Source: Prolixibacter sp. NT017 (lineage in GTDB: Bacteria > Bacteroidota > Bacteroidia > Bacteroidales > Prolixibacteraceae). Taken from it: a DNA stretch of 64,000 nt. Numbering within the stretch: position 1 is the first letter of the stretch; the number at the start of each line of letters is the position of its first letter. Shown piece after piece: positions 9,490-19,300 of the stretch. A program made the translations under genes and the position numbers. Location: the NCBI RefSeq assembly GCF_009617875.1, contig NZ_BLAV01000001.1, positions 2,666,001-2,730,000 of the forward strand, read 5' to 3'. A model generated the notes under the pieces. It did not search any database, was not told the DNA's origin, and worked only from the letters and a program-made list of their open reading frames with translations.

Positions 9490-9882
9490 TCAACAGAGAA
9501 ATACTTGTGTAAGGGCACACCTATCCCCTGCATCATAAAGGGGAAGGCTTGTCTGATGAGTATAAAATGAGGAATGAACTTCCGAAGCAACAGGAAGTTC
9601 AACGGCAGGAATGATCAATACCGGAGCAAAAATATGAAGCACCGGAGCCTGAAAATCATTGTCGAAATTCGACGCCAGAAAATCACTGGCCACCTGGTAA
9701 TGCTCATGTGTATCCGCACAGCCGTCCATATCATGGTGTCCGGGTGTACAACAGGATTGCGCATGGGCATAAATCGCTACATCAAACAACCGGCCATGGG
9801 AATAGTGCTTGTTGATCGTTACCCCGAAAGTAGAAGTTAGTAGTATCAGGGCTGTGAGGATATGTCCTGCTTTGTTAAGCAT
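9490..9882 (-). CDS. HYC_CC_PP-like exported protein, copy 1
   Basis: A 130-residue protein starting at the MLNKAGHIL methionine, after which a hydrophobic signal segment (LTALILLTSTFGVTI) begins. The longer frame adds ten residues with no support. The mature protein has NKHYSHGRL, SCCTPGHHDMDGC and a C-terminal Cys, matching the small Bacteroidota HYC_CC_PP pattern with the HYC cysteine replaced by Ser. A nearly identical copy lies at 22809-23201. It is convergent to nothing nearby and may be monocistronic. A metal-related role is inferred from context. Confidence 0.7.
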   Translation of the reverse strand: MLNKAGHILTALILLTSTFGVTINKHYSHGRLFDVAIYAHAQSCCTPGHHDMDGCADTHEHYQVASDFLASNFDNDFQAPVLHIFAPVLIIPAVELPVASEVHSSFYTHQTSLPLYDAGDRCALTQVFLC

Positions 9883-10197
9883 AATCAGAAATAAAAATAG
9901 ACATTGTGCCACGAACCTCCAAACAAAACATCGGTATTACATCATAAAAACAACAAAATATCGTGATTCATCAGGTGACATCCAGGACACATCCTGCAGT
10001 ATTTCTGAACTTTACGCTCCATTGTTAATTTTTATTAAATACACGAGCACGCATTAATCAAGCATTAGTTCCTCCTGGAATAAGGATGACAACAATTGAC
10101 TGTTTCTTCATAACTAAATTTCGTAACAGGCTGAAAAAATTCTTCAGGTTAATTCGAAAGTGGTCTTCATTTCTGGAAATAAATTTATTCCTCCATA
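9883..10197. other. Gene-free intergenic stretch
   Basis: AT-rich spacer between the divergent HYC_CC_PP-like gene and the cysteine leader region. I see no supported gene here. It presumably holds the promoter of the minus-strand gene. Confidence 0.4.
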
Positions 10198-10222
10198 TTG
10201 TGTCAGTAAATAAAATTATTTT

Positions 10223-10251
10223 TAGTTTTGCATCCTACCAAATTAGTAGGA
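10223..10251 (+). promoter_or_regulatory. Bacteroidota promoter (-7 box) and overlapping operator-like palindrome
   Basis: TAGTTTTG at 10223-10230 fits the Bacteroidota -7 consensus TAnnTTTG exactly. A TTG at 10198-10200 is a possible, slightly distant -33 element. The inverted repeat TCCTAC-N7-GTAGGA (10233-10251) covers the expected start point, a position suited to a repressor. Its form recalls Rrf2/CymR-type sites that control cysteine genes; that assignment is inference. Confidence 0.55.
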
Positions 10252-10260
10252 TAAATAAGA

Positions 10261-10356
10261 ATGAATAAAACGCTCTCCATAGCAAACAGCATGATGTGTA
10301 TGTGTTGCCGTATGTTTTTAAAACATGTGGGGGGTGATGCTGTACACGATTGTTAG
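10261..10356 (+). CDS. Cys/Met-rich leader peptide
   Basis: A 31-codon ORF, too short for routine gene calling, starting 10 bp after the operator palindrome. It encodes MNKTLSIANSMMCMCCRMF and then 12 more residues ending in Cys before TAG. Three Cys codons lie at positions 13, 15 and 16, one more at 31, and four Met codons lie at 11, 12, 14 and 18. It is followed within 30 bp by an intrinsic terminator and then by osmC-cysK, the standard layout of an amino-acid attenuator leader. Cysteine (or possibly copper) sensing by ribosome stalling is inferred. Confidence 0.55.
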   Translation: MNKTLSIANSMMCMCCRMFLKHVGGDAVHDC

Positions 10357-10383
10357 TGACAAAATATTGAAAACATAGGTACC

Positions 10384-10416
10384 AGCCCTTCACAATTTGT
10401 GAAGGGCTTTTTTTTT
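10384..10416 (+). terminator. Intrinsic terminator between the leader ORF and osmC (attenuator candidate)
   Basis: A perfect 10 bp stem (AGCCCTTCAC / GTGAAGGGCT) with a 5 nt loop, followed by eight further T's. It lies after the leader ORF and 17 bp before the osmC ATG, so it would stop transcription before the operon unless relieved. Confidence 0.75.
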
Positions 10417-10433
10417 AACTATAAATTCAAAGT

Positions 10434-10886
10434 ATGTCAGATTTAAATTTCAAAATTGAAGGGGAAGCTCAGACTGGAGCTCGTTTTGTGGCAAAAGCAA
10501 GGCAATTTAGCCTGACTATCGATGAACCGCCTGCACTTGGTGGTGACGACCTGGGTGCCAACCCGGTAGAATACCTGTTGGCAAGTTATGCTGGCTGTAT
10601 CAATGTGGTGGCTCACTTAACCGCCAGAGAGCTGGGACTCCAGGTTAAAAAGCTAAGCATTAAAGTGAATGGAAACCTGAATCCCGCCAGGCTGCTGGGG
10701 CAATCAGACGAGGAACGCGCAGGTTTCAAACAAATTGATGTCGAATTCAATCCGGAAATTGATGCCAGTCAGGAACAACTGGAACATTGGATGACCCTCA
10801 TAAAAAAACGCTGTCCCATCAACGACAACCTTTCAAATGTTACACCCCTCTCATTTAATCTTATCCATGAATCATTAACGGTATAA
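10434..10886 (+). CDS. OsmC/Ohr family protein
   Basis: A 150-residue protein with the OsmC fold signature: ANPVEYLLASYAGC (peroxidatic Cys55) and KKRCPINDNL (resolving Cys127). Members reduce organic hydroperoxides, or act as persulfide/thiol-linked enzymes in some clades. It is placed directly upstream of cysK (14 bp gap), behind a Cys-rich leader, which suggests a link to cysteine or sulfide metabolism during metal stress. The start is supported by the spacing from the terminator. Confidence 0.9.
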   Translation: MSDLNFKIEGEAQTGARFVAKARQFSLTIDEPPALGGDDLGANPVEYLLASYAGCINVVAHLTARELGLQVKKLSIKVNGNLNPARLLGQSDEERAGFKQIDVEFNPEIDASQEQLEHWMTLIKKRCPINDNLSNVTPLSFNLIHESLTV

Positions 10887-10900
10887 CTAGGTTTTAAGCT

Positions 10901-11821
10901 ATGTCAAGAATTTACAACAACATTACTGAAACCATCGGTAATACCCCGCTCGTTCGCTTGAACCGAATCAACAAGAGCAAAGCCACCGTTCTGGTCAAAA
11001 TTGAGTCATTTAATCCCGGAGGCTCCGTAAAAGACCGTATCGCGTTATCAATGATTCAGGCTGCCGAAGAAGAAAAGATAGTTAATCCCGACACGGTAAT
11101 TATCGAACCTACCAGTGGCAACACCGGTATTGGTCTGGCGCTGGTAAGCGCGGCAAGAGGTTATCGGTTAATCCTGACGATGCCGGAAAGCATGAGTGTA
11201 GAACGGAGAAAAATTCTTCTGGCTTATGGTGCCGAATTGGTCCTAACTCCTGCCAGCGAAGGTATGAAAGGTGCTATTGCGAAAGCTGAAGAACTGGCTA
11301 AAAAATACCCGAATCATTTTATTCCTCAGCAATTTCAAAATCTCGCCAATCCACAGGCGCACCGAAAAACAACCGCTCTCGAAATTTGGGAAGATACCAA
11401 AGGTTCAGTCGATATTTTTATTGCTGGAGTGGGTACCGGAGGAACGGTAACAGGTGTCAGCGAAGTGCTGAAAAGTAAAAACCCGGAATTGAAAGCTGTT
11501 GCGGTTGAACCTATCGGTTCACCTGTACTATCCGGAGGAAAACCCGGACCGCATAAGATACAAGGTATTGGGGCCGGTTTTGTACCGGAAGTATTAAACA
11601 CGGGTGTTTACGATGCCGTCATGCAGATAAATGAAGAAGAAGCCGTGAAAACTGCCCGCGAACTCGCAAAGCAAGAAGGAATTTTCGTGGGTATATCTTC
11701 TGGTGCTGCATTGGCTGCTGCTCTGAAATTGGCCGAAAAGCATGAAAATGATGGTAAAGTTATTGTCGTGCTCTTACCAGACACCGGCGAGCGTTATCTC
11801 AGTACAATACTATTTGAATAG
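10901..11821 (+). CDS. cysK: Cysteine synthase A (O-acetylserine sulfhydrylase)
   Basis: A 306-residue PLP enzyme of normal CysK length. It has the cofactor lysine in NPGGSVKDR (Lys44), the substrate loop [11 protein letters not shown] (70-80), the phosphate-binding loop [10 protein letters not shown] and the C-terminal [10 protein letters not shown]. It makes cysteine from O-acetylserine and sulfide in the cytosol. It forms a two-gene operon with osmC and ends at a strong terminator. In a copper island it may supply thiols for metal buffering (inference). Confidence 0.95.
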   Translation: MSRIYNNITETIGNTPLVRLNRINKSKATVLVKIESFNPGGSVKDRIALSMIQAAEEEKIVNPDTVIIEPTSGNTGIGLALVSAARGYRLILTMPESMSVERRKILLAYGAELVLTPASEGMKGAIAKAEELAKKYPNHFIPQQFQNLANPQAHRKTTALEIWEDTKGSVDIFIAGVGTGGTVTGVSEVLKSKNPELKAVAVEPIGSPVLSGGKPGPHKIQGIGAGFVPEVLNTGVYDAVMQINEEEAVKTARELAKQEGIFVGISSGAALAAALKLAEKHENDGKVIVVLLPDTGERYLSTILFE

Positions 11822-11853
11822 GCAATAAAAAATCATAACCACAAAATAATTTG

Positions 11854-11925
11854 GTGACAACTCACTTTCCGGAGATTGAAATAGTATGGTTCAATATTCT
11901 TACGAAAGCTGGGTTGTCACTTTTT
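11854..11925 (+). terminator. Terminator of the osmC-cysK operon
   Basis: The inverted repeat GTGACAAC (11854-11861) / GTTGTCAC (11913-11920) is extended by an inner ACTTTC / GAAAGC pairing and followed by TTTTT. It lies 32 bp after the cysK stop. The rest of the 320 bp gap before the oxidase gene holds no supported ORF. Confidence 0.65.
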
Positions 11926-12142
11926 ATAAGATTAATCGCGCTCTCTTTTCTAGACCCTCACTTTTTTCTCTTTGTCTACTCTTTTCTTCAATTGAATTGT
12001 AACCACACACGCTGTGAGCTTCCACACAGATAATCACCCCCGGCGATTTAACCCCATCAAAATCAAGACATAAAAATATCATAACAATTTAACTACATGT
12101 GTGTTATTCTAACAGAACAACGTTTTCAAAACCAGAAAATCA

Positions 12143-13735
12143 ATGAATACCTCACGCAGAAAATTCATCTGGATTGCCTCTGCAGCATCGGTTGGTGTTC
12201 TGAGCGTTCCGGTACTTCCGAAATTGTACAATTCCATTACCGGGGGACAAAGGGTTTCACCCCATCCCCTGAACAAAAACTTCCCGGCAGACGTCGATTT
12301 GGAGTTCACAGCCATTCCGGATCAAGTGCAGCTTCTCAACGGTAGTAAAACGAACATTTATACCTACCAAACCCGTATCCTGAAAGCTGAAAATGCTACA
12401 ATAGATAAATTACCGGGCAGCTATCTCGGTCCGGTTATCCGCGTAAAACAAGGACAAAACGTTCGTGTCCGCTTTAAAAATCAATTGCCGCGTGAAAGTG
12501 TGATTCACTGGCATGGATTACACATCCCGCAGGAAATGGATGGCCATCCCATGTATGCCATCGACAAGGGCGGGGAATTTGTCTATGAGTTCACGGTCAA
12601 CAATCGCCCCGGCACGTATTGGTTCCATCCGCACCCCGACAAGTTTACCGGTCCACAGGTATATTACGGACTGGCCGGACTGTTCATTGTCGAAGGCGAT
12701 GAAACGGGGTTACCCGACGGAGAATATGACGTGCCTTTGGTTATTCAGGACCGGAAAATAGATGCTGACAATCAGCTGGTATACCTCGATGGTGGACGAA
12801 TGGCGCGTATGCAAGGCTTTCTGGGTGACAGAATACTGGTCAACGGCCAACCCGACTGGAACCTCGATGTGAAAAAAGGCACCTACCGGCTCCGCATCTT
12901 AAATGGCTCCAATTCCCGTATCTACAAACTGGCCTGGAGCGATGACAGCAATATCGTGGCCATCGGGACAGATGGCGGCCTGCTGGAAAAACCGGTAACG
13001 CGGCCTTACCTGATGCTTTCTCCGGGCGAACGCATCGAAATATGGAAAGACTTCTCCTCCCAAAACGACGGTGAAGAGGTACAATTAAAAAGTCTTCCTT
13101 TCGAAACCGGTTCTCCCATGGGAGGCGGCGGAATGATGGGGGGCATGATGGGAGGCGGACAACAGCAGACACCCAACGGAACAGCCTTCGATTTGGCATC
13201 GTTCCAGGTAACGCCACAAGCCGGCGTACAGAAAGAGCTCCCGGCCGCCTTCGCAAAACACAGGACATTGTCTCCCTCGGATGCTGTGAATGCCAACAAC
13301 CCCAGAACATTTCATTTCTCGTTCGAACGGATGCAATGGGTCATCAATGGCGAAACCTTTGAAATGATGGGGGTAGCCGACTGGGAAAAAGTAAAACTGG
13401 ACACCACCGAGGTATGGGAATTCATTAATGGTGGCGGCAGCCGGGGCATGGGCCGGATGGGCAACATGATGCAAATGCCCCATCCTGTCCACCTGCATGG
13501 TTTGCAATTCAGAATAATCGACCGCGATGTCTCCGGCATGAGCGCCTCAGTCTGGGAATCGGTAAAAGATGGTTTCGTCGATCAGGGCTGGCAGGATACG
13601 TTCCTGCTCATGCCGGGAATGAAAGTGCAGGCGGTGATGAAGTTCGAAGACTATACCGGAATCTTTGTCTACCACTGCCATAACCTGGAACATGAAGACA
13701 TGGGCATGATGCGGAATTATGAGGTCATTGCATAG
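12143..13735 (+). CDS. Tat-exported multicopper oxidase (CueO/SufI-like), copy 1
   Basis: A 530-residue oxidase with a twin-Arg signal (SRRKFIWIA at 4-12). The copper ligands are present: HWHG at 122-125, HPH at 162-164, HPVHLHG near 450, and HCH with a downstream Met ligand at 511-523 (HCHNLEHEDMGMM). A Gly/Met-rich loop (GGGGMMGGMMGGG) resembles the CueO Met-rich insert that delivers Cu(I). It probably oxidises Cu(I) in the periplasm. It heads a four-gene set with a methyltransferase, a Met-rich protein and DUF4396. Copy 2 at 49290 differs at 18 residues. Confidence 0.92.
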   Translation: MNTSRRKFIWIASAASVGVLSVPVLPKLYNSITGGQRVSPHPLNKNFPADVDLEFTAIPDQVQLLNGSKTNIYTYQTRILKAENATIDKLPGSYLGPVIRVKQGQNVRVRFKNQLPRESVIHWHGLHIPQEMDGHPMYAIDKGGEFVYEFTVNNRPGTYWFHPHPDKFTGPQVYYGLAGLFIVEGDETGLPDGEYDVPLVIQDRKIDADNQLVYLDGGRMARMQGFLGDRILVNGQPDWNLDVKKGTYRLRILNGSNSRIYKLAWSDDSNIVAIGTDGGLLEKPVTRPYLMLSPGERIEIWKDFSSQNDGEEVQLKSLPFETGSPMGGGGMMGGMMGGGQQQTPNGTAFDLASFQVTPQAGVQKELPAAFAKHRTLSPSDAVNANNPRTFHFSFERMQWVINGETFEMMGVADWEKVKLDTTEVWEFINGGGSRGMGRMGNMMQMPHPVHLHGLQFRIIDRDVSGMSASVWESVKDGFVDQGWQDTFLLMPGMKVQAVMKFEDYTGIFVYHCHNLEHEDMGMMRNYEVIA

Positions 13736-13749
13736 CAGGCTCAAACCCA

Positions 13750-14361
13750 ATGGACACTAAAATTAAAAAACGGTACAACCGGATAGCCAAAGTTTACGAT
13801 ATCCTCGAAAGTCCAATGGAATCGGGTTTTTCCCGGTGGAGAGAAAAATTGCTCAGTGAGGTAAAAGGGAAAACCCTCGAAGTGGGCGTTGGCACGGGTA
13901 AAAACCTGAAATATTATCCCGGCGATATCGACCTGACCGGAATTGATTTCAGTGAAAACATGATTGAACGGGCCCGGCGTAAATCCCGCAACAAACCCAA
14001 TATCCGGTTAATGGTGATGGATGCCGAGAAAATGGATTTCGAAGCCAACACGTTCGATACCGTTGTCACATCGTGTGTCTATTGTTCCGTTCCCGACCCC
14101 GTGAAGGGAATGAAAGAGATGAAAAGGGTGTGTAAACCCGGCGGCAGGCTGCTCATGCTCGAACATGTCAGGAGCAACCACAAAATGGTTGGCAAACTGA
14201 TGGACTGGATGAATCCCATTCCCCTGCATCTTTACGGCGCCAACATCAACCGGGAAACATACGAAAACTTGCTGAAAGCCGGGTTCGAACCGGACGACAT
14301 TACCATAAAACATTTATGGTACGATATCGTATTACTCATTAAAGTGAATATCAGAAAATAA
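13750..14361 (+). CDS. Class I SAM-dependent methyltransferase
   Basis: A 203-residue protein with the Rossmann motifs LEVGVGTGKNL (motif I), GIDFSENMIERA (motif II), the MVMDAEKMDF acidic loop and FDTVVTSCVYCSVPDP, then RVCKPGGRLLMLEHV. It resembles UbiE-like and phospholipid N-methyltransferase-type enzymes, but the substrate cannot be told. It starts 14 bp after the oxidase stop, so it is co-transcribed. The duplicated module at 49-52 kb has lost this gene except for 11 matching codons. Confidence 0.85.
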   Translation: MDTKIKKRYNRIAKVYDILESPMESGFSRWREKLLSEVKGKTLEVGVGTGKNLKYYPGDIDLTGIDFSENMIERARRKSRNKPNIRLMVMDAEKMDFEANTFDTVVTSCVYCSVPDPVKGMKEMKRVCKPGGRLLMLEHVRSNHKMVGKLMDWMNPIPLHLYGANINRETYENLLKAGFEPDDITIKHLWYDIVLLIKVNIRK

Positions 14362-14495
14362 GGGCTCAATCGGGTGTGCAACATAACCGAATGAACTCAA
14401 CCAGGTCATAACAGACACATCAGGCACAATTTAGATCTGAAAGACCAGGTCTTAGTCTCTCTTTTAAAAGTTGAATCCAAAAAAAATCAATTATC

Positions 14496-15059
14496 ATGAA
14501 AACACTAGTTTTAATTTTTACCATGATTACATTCCTTTCAGCGAAAGGATTCAGTCAGCAAACGGACGCGAACAAGCTCCTCGAAAACCAGGAAACACGT
14601 CAGGCTATTTTTAAAGCCATCGCCGGCAACCCGGATATGATGAGCGATTTTATGAAAGTGGCCAAACAGAACAAAAAGGCCATGATGATGATGAATAACG
14701 AAACCATGGGCAAAGACCGGCAAATGGGAATGGGCGATAAACAGGAAGGAATGCACGGCAATAAGGATATGATGGGCAAAGGAAAAATGATGGAGAAAGG
14801 AACCATGATGAGCGGTGAGAATATGTCGGACCGAATGGAAATGATGAACGAGATAATGGATAACCCCGGCATGAGGCAACAAATGTTGGAGAAGATGATG
14901 AACAAAACGGACAAGGATACCGCCATGAGAAACCAGTTTATGCACATCATGTCACAACATCCCGAAATGATGAAAATGATGCAGGAGAAAAGCATGATGA
15001 AGTCGCAGCATATGAAGAAGAATAAAATGGAGAAACAATCTCACATGAAAAATAAGTAA
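14496..15059 (+). CDS. Met-rich exported protein, copy 1
   Basis: A 187-residue protein with a signal peptide (MKTLVLIFTMITFLSAKGFS-QQ). The mature chain is extremely rich in Met and Lys, with many MM, MxxM and GKDKM-type clusters, which suits periplasmic Cu(I)/Ag(I) binding by thioethers. It has no Cys. A second copy at 51050 is highly similar. Name and family are unknown to me; the metal role is inferred from composition and neighbours. Confidence 0.75.
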   Translation: MKTLVLIFTMITFLSAKGFSQQTDANKLLENQETRQAIFKAIAGNPDMMSDFMKVAKQNKKAMMMMNNETMGKDRQMGMGDKQEGMHGNKDMMGKGKMMEKGTMMSGENMSDRMEMMNEIMDNPGMRQQMLEKMMNKTDKDTAMRNQFMHIMSQHPEMMKMMQEKSMMKSQHMKKNKMEKQSHMKNK

Positions 15060-15141
15060 CCGCACGAACGGAAGGTGAGTCCCCCAACGTCGAAATAGAT
15101 TTTTCACTTCTGCTGGAAACCTTTTAAATCTGGTAATAAAC

Positions 15142-15843
15142 ATGCTGAACGTAACATTTCTGAATTTTCTTGAAAGCCCCTCCTTTGTCATACCGTGGTA
15201 TCTGTTTGGTATCCTGGCCGCCATATGGGTTACCTGGGACGTTTTCAAAGTGAACACCCGTGTGAATACGGCGTTAAAATATGCCTGGCCCATCATCATG
15301 ATTTTCTTTTCAGTCATCGGGCTGGCGCTGTATCTCATTACGTGCAGACCACCCGGGATTGGAAAAAAGAAAGGAAAGGATGAAATCGATTACCACCATC
15401 GGTATGTATCGGCCAAATGGAAAAAGGTGACCGGTTCGGTGATGCATTGCGTAGCCGGCGATGGTCTGGGAATCATGACAGCCATGGTCATCAGCCGGAT
15501 GATTGATTTAAATTTCTGGCCGGAGTTCTGGTTCGAATATGCTGTTGGATTCTTATTCGGATGGTTCATCTTTCAGTTTATCGCCATGCGTAAAATGGCA
15601 GACTCAACCTCCAAAGCCCTCTGGCTGGCCGGCAGAGCAGAGTTCTTCTCGATGATAACCGTCATGGTCGGAATGGGTTTGGTCATGCGTTTTATCACCC
15701 CGGAAATAGCTGGTCAAAGCCCCAATCCGGATACGTTTACCTTCTGGGGATTTGGCGCACTGGGGCTGTTCGTCGGCGCGATATTTACCTTCCCGATGAA
15801 TTGGTGGTTGGTATCAATCGGGTGGAAACACGGAATGAGCTAA
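15142..15843 (+). CDS. DUF4396 membrane protein, copy 1
   Basis: A 233-residue membrane protein. The C-terminal ~140 residues fit DUF4396: SVMHCVAGDGLGIMTAM, then FEYAVGFLFGWFIFQF, RAEFFSMITVMVGMG and FPMNWWLVSIGWKHGM. The N-terminal part adds two helices. The conserved His, Cys and Met residues in the helices would suit metal transport, and DUF4396 genes are often next to multicopper oxidases; the function is unproven. A terminator follows. Confidence 0.88.
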   Translation: MLNVTFLNFLESPSFVIPWYLFGILAAIWVTWDVFKVNTRVNTALKYAWPIIMIFFSVIGLALYLITCRPPGIGKKKGKDEIDYHHRYVSAKWKKVTGSVMHCVAGDGLGIMTAMVISRMIDLNFWPEFWFEYAVGFLFGWFIFQFIAMRKMADSTSKALWLAGRAEFFSMITVMVGMGLVMRFITPEIAGQSPNPDTFTFWGFGALGLFVGAIFTFPMNWWLVSIGWKHGMS

Positions 15844-15903
15844 GGATCTAGATCAATATCCTCATCTGCTATGGGTGAACAAACCCGGGTAGAACAACAA
15901 AAA

Positions 15904-15936
15904 CAAAGGCTGTCCAAAAAATCTGGACAGCCTTTG
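15904..15936. terminator. Bidirectional terminator between converging operons
   Basis: A perfect 12 bp stem (CAAAGGCTGTCC / GGACAGCCTTTG) with a 9 nt A-rich loop. It sits between the DUF4396 gene (+) and the PII-like gene (-). It lies just outside the duplicated segment. Confidence 0.7.
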
Positions 15937-15999
15937 CTAATTTTCATGCGACTCGCAATGGCAGACACGAATAGCAGATGCCCGCCAACGGGAATAAAT

Positions 16000-16335
16000 T
16001 CAATTGACTTTGCCTTCTTCTCCGTTTTTGATGCGTACCGCTCGTTCAATATCCGAGACGAAAATCCAACCATCACCACTTCTTCCGGTATGACCGTACT
16101 GTTGGATGATAGATACCATCTCGTCCGCTTTTTCCTCCTCGCAGACAAGCTCAATTTTCACCACGGATGAATATTTCTGAACATACTCAATGGAATAGCT
16201 GAAAAACTGATCGTCAGCCCACTGAGCCAGGGCTGCGGCGTCCAGGACAGTCATACCTGTGACACCTGCCTCCTCCAGATTTTGGATGACAATTTCTGCC
16301 TTTTCTTTTCGGATGTACGCCTTTATTTCCTTCAT
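16000..16335 (-). CDS. PII-like protein of the cus operon
   Basis: A 111-residue PII-like protein (MKEIKAYIRKEKAEIVIQNL...GHTGRSGDGWIFVSDIERAVRIKNGEEG). It has the B-loop signature GRSGDGWIFV and a basic C-terminal RI(K/R) element. It starts 1 bp after the cusA stop on the same strand, so it is translationally linked to the efflux pump. Metal-efflux-linked PII-like proteins are known; a regulatory contact with CusA is inferred. A more diverged relative lies at 7821-8162. Confidence 0.82.
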   Translation of the reverse strand: MKEIKAYIRKEKAEIVIQNLEEAGVTGMTVLDAAALAQWADDQFFSYSIEYVQKYSSVVKIELVCEEEKADEMVSIIQQYGHTGRSGDGWIFVSDIERAVRIKNGEEGKVN

Positions 16336-16336
16336 G

Positions 16337-19300
16337 TTAATCCTCCTTATGAACCTCGGTTATCATGTTATTTTTCTTCATTTCCCGCTTTTTCACGACG
16401 TAGAAAATAGCCGGATAAAAAGCCAGTTGGATAAGCAATGCAGTGATAATCCCTCCAAACATTGGAGCCACAATACGTTTCATCACGTCTGAGCCAACGC
16501 CATGTCCAATCAGGATCGGTAACAAACCAATCAAAAGAACCGTAACGGTCATCACCACCGGCCGGATTCTCCTGACGGCCCCCTGGAAGATGGCTTCTTT
16601 CAATTTATCCAGCGAGGTCATTAAACCTTTGTCCCTCATGTTTTCATAAGCTACTTCCAGGTAAAGTAACATGACAACTCCCATCTCTGCACTCACTCCG
16701 AGCAGGGCAATTACACCAACCCAAACAGCGACACTCATGTGGAATCCGGCAAAATAGAGGTACCAAACGGCGCCGACCATGGAGAACGGTAATGCCAGCA
16801 GGATAATACCTGTTTTGGTAAACGATTTGGTGTTGAAATACAGCAACAACACGACCAGCAACAGCGTCAATGGAATTACGAGCGACAAGGTTTTGGCGGC
16901 ACGTTCCATGTATTCGTACTGTCCGCTCCATGTCAGGGAATAGCCCTGGGGAAGATTAATTTCCTTATTTACCACCTTCTTAGCGGCATCCACGTATGAG
17001 CCGATATCCGTCGTGTTCAGGTCAACATACACCAGTGATTCGGGACGGGCATTCTCTGATTTGATGACTGGCGGGCCTTTCTTCACAATGATGGCTCCCA
17101 GCTGCCCCAACGGAACTTGTCCGCCATGTGGCAACGGTACCAGCACCCGCTTCAATGCTTCCAGGTTGTTTCTGTAATCACGTTGATAGCGGAGATTGAC
17201 CGGATAGCGCTGCAGTCCCTCGATGGTTTTGGTGATGTTCATTCCGCCAATGGCCGATTGGAAAATGTCTTCCACATTACCCACGGTCAGTCCGTAACGG
17301 GCGATGGCGTCGCGGTCAATATCAAAATCAATATAATTACCGCCCTCAGAGCGCTCCGCAAATACCGAACGGGTTCCCGGAACTTTTCGCAACACGCCTT
17401 CGATTTTCTCTCCCAGGTTTTGAAGCACGCTCAAATCAGGTCCGGTAATTTTAATTCCGACCGGTGTCTTAATACCCGTTGAGAGCATGTCAATCCGGGT
17501 TTTAATCGGCATCGTCCAGGCGTTGGTGAGCCCCGGGATTTTAATGGCCGCATCCATCTTATTTACCAGCTTTTTCGGGGTCATTCCCTCAGGCCATTCG
17601 CTTTGCGGTTTTAATTGAATGGTGGTCTCAATCATCGAAAGCGGTGCCGGGTCAGTAGCGGTCGATGCACGACCTACTTTTCCCATTACTGATTTCACTT
17701 CCGGGAATGATTTGATGATTTTATCCGTCTGCTGCAACAACTGCCGTGCTTTGGTTATCGAAATCCCCGGCAAGGTAGTGGGCATGTAAACCAAATCACC
17801 TTCGTACAGTGGGGGCATAAATTCAGACCCAAGTTTGCTGTATGGGAACCAGCTGCCAATCACAATCAGGGCCGAAATAATCAGTACCCACCATCTCCGC
17901 TTGATGACGAAACCGACAACCGGTTCATAAGCGCGCATTAGGAACCTCGTGATAGGATTGTCTTCTTCCTTTTTCATCTTTCCACGGATAAAATAGCCCA
18001 TCAACACCGGCACAATGGTGATGGCGAGAATGGCGCCAACAGCCATCGAATAGGATTTGGTGAATGCCAGCGGTTTAAACATCCGGCCTTCCTGGGCGCC
18101 AAGCGCAAAGACAGGAAGAAACGAAACCACAATCACCAGCAGGGAGAAAAAGATGGACGGACCTACTTCTTTTGAGGCCTCCAAAATAACGGCCCAGTGC
18201 GGCTTTTGCTTTTCAGGCGGCAACTGCTGATTACGTAGCACATGCGACTGGGCATTCTCCACCATGATAATCGCCGCGTCCACCATGGCACCAATAGCAA
18301 TGGCAATACCACCAAGCGACATGATATTCGCATTAATTCCTTGCAGATGCATGATTAATAAGGCTCCCAGTACGGCCGTTGGTAAAGTAAATACAGCAAC
18401 GAATGAACTCCTGAAGTGCAACAGGAAAAAGAAAATCACCAGCGAAACCACGATAATTTCTTCCAGTAGTTTATCCTGAAGGTTGTCAATCGCTTTATGA
18501 ATAAGTCCTGAACGGTCATAAGCGGGGACAATCTGAACGCCGGCCGGCAGTGATTTTTTCAGTTTTGCAATTTTCTTCTTCACCTGATCAATCACTTTCA
18601 ATCCGTTGGCACCGTATCGCTGAACGACAATTCCGCCCACGACTTCTCCCTTTCCGTTCCAGTCCGCCAAACCACGGCGCAGTTCCGGGCCAACGACCAC
18701 ATTGGCTACATCTTTCAAATAAATGGGCGTGCCGGTCGCTTTATTAAAACCGACGGTCACCATCTTTAGGTCCTTCTTGCTCTTAACATAGCCGAGTCCG
18801 CGGACCATAAATTCAGTCTCGCCCATTTCGAGTAGCCGGCCGCCTACATCGTTGTTGCTATTCTTAATGGCCATCTTTACCTTATCGAGCGAGAGATCGT
18901 AAGATGCCAGCTTAATCGGATCAACCTCTACCTGGTATTGCTTGACAAATCCGCCGATGCTGGCTACTTCAGATACACCCGGGACCGTCATCAGCTCATA
19001 TTTCATAAACCAGTCCTGGATGGACCGTAGTTGCTGCAGGTCCTGTGTCTTCGATTTCAACACGTATTCATAAACCCAACCCAGCCCGGTAGCATCCGGG
19101 CCCAGCTCCGGCGTAACGCCTTTGGGCATCGAACTCTGCATCGAACTTAAATATTCCAGCACACGGCTCCTGGCCCAGTACAAATCAGTCCCGTCCTTAA
19201 AAATCACATAGACCATTGAAAAGCCAAAGAAGGAATAACCTCGTACATCGGTAGCACCCGGAACCGAAAGTAATTTCGTCGTCAGCGGATAGGTGACCTG

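Larger units (their letters stand above)
12081..15847 (+). repeat. Copper module, copy 1 of a long direct duplication
   Basis: From about 60 bp before the oxidase gene to just after the DUF4396 stop, this segment is nearly identical to 49228-52399. The matching runs start in the 5' UTR (CATGTGTGTTATTCTAA) and stop right after the GAGCTAAGG at the DUF4396 end. This copy still contains the methyltransferase; the other does not. Confidence 0.85.
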
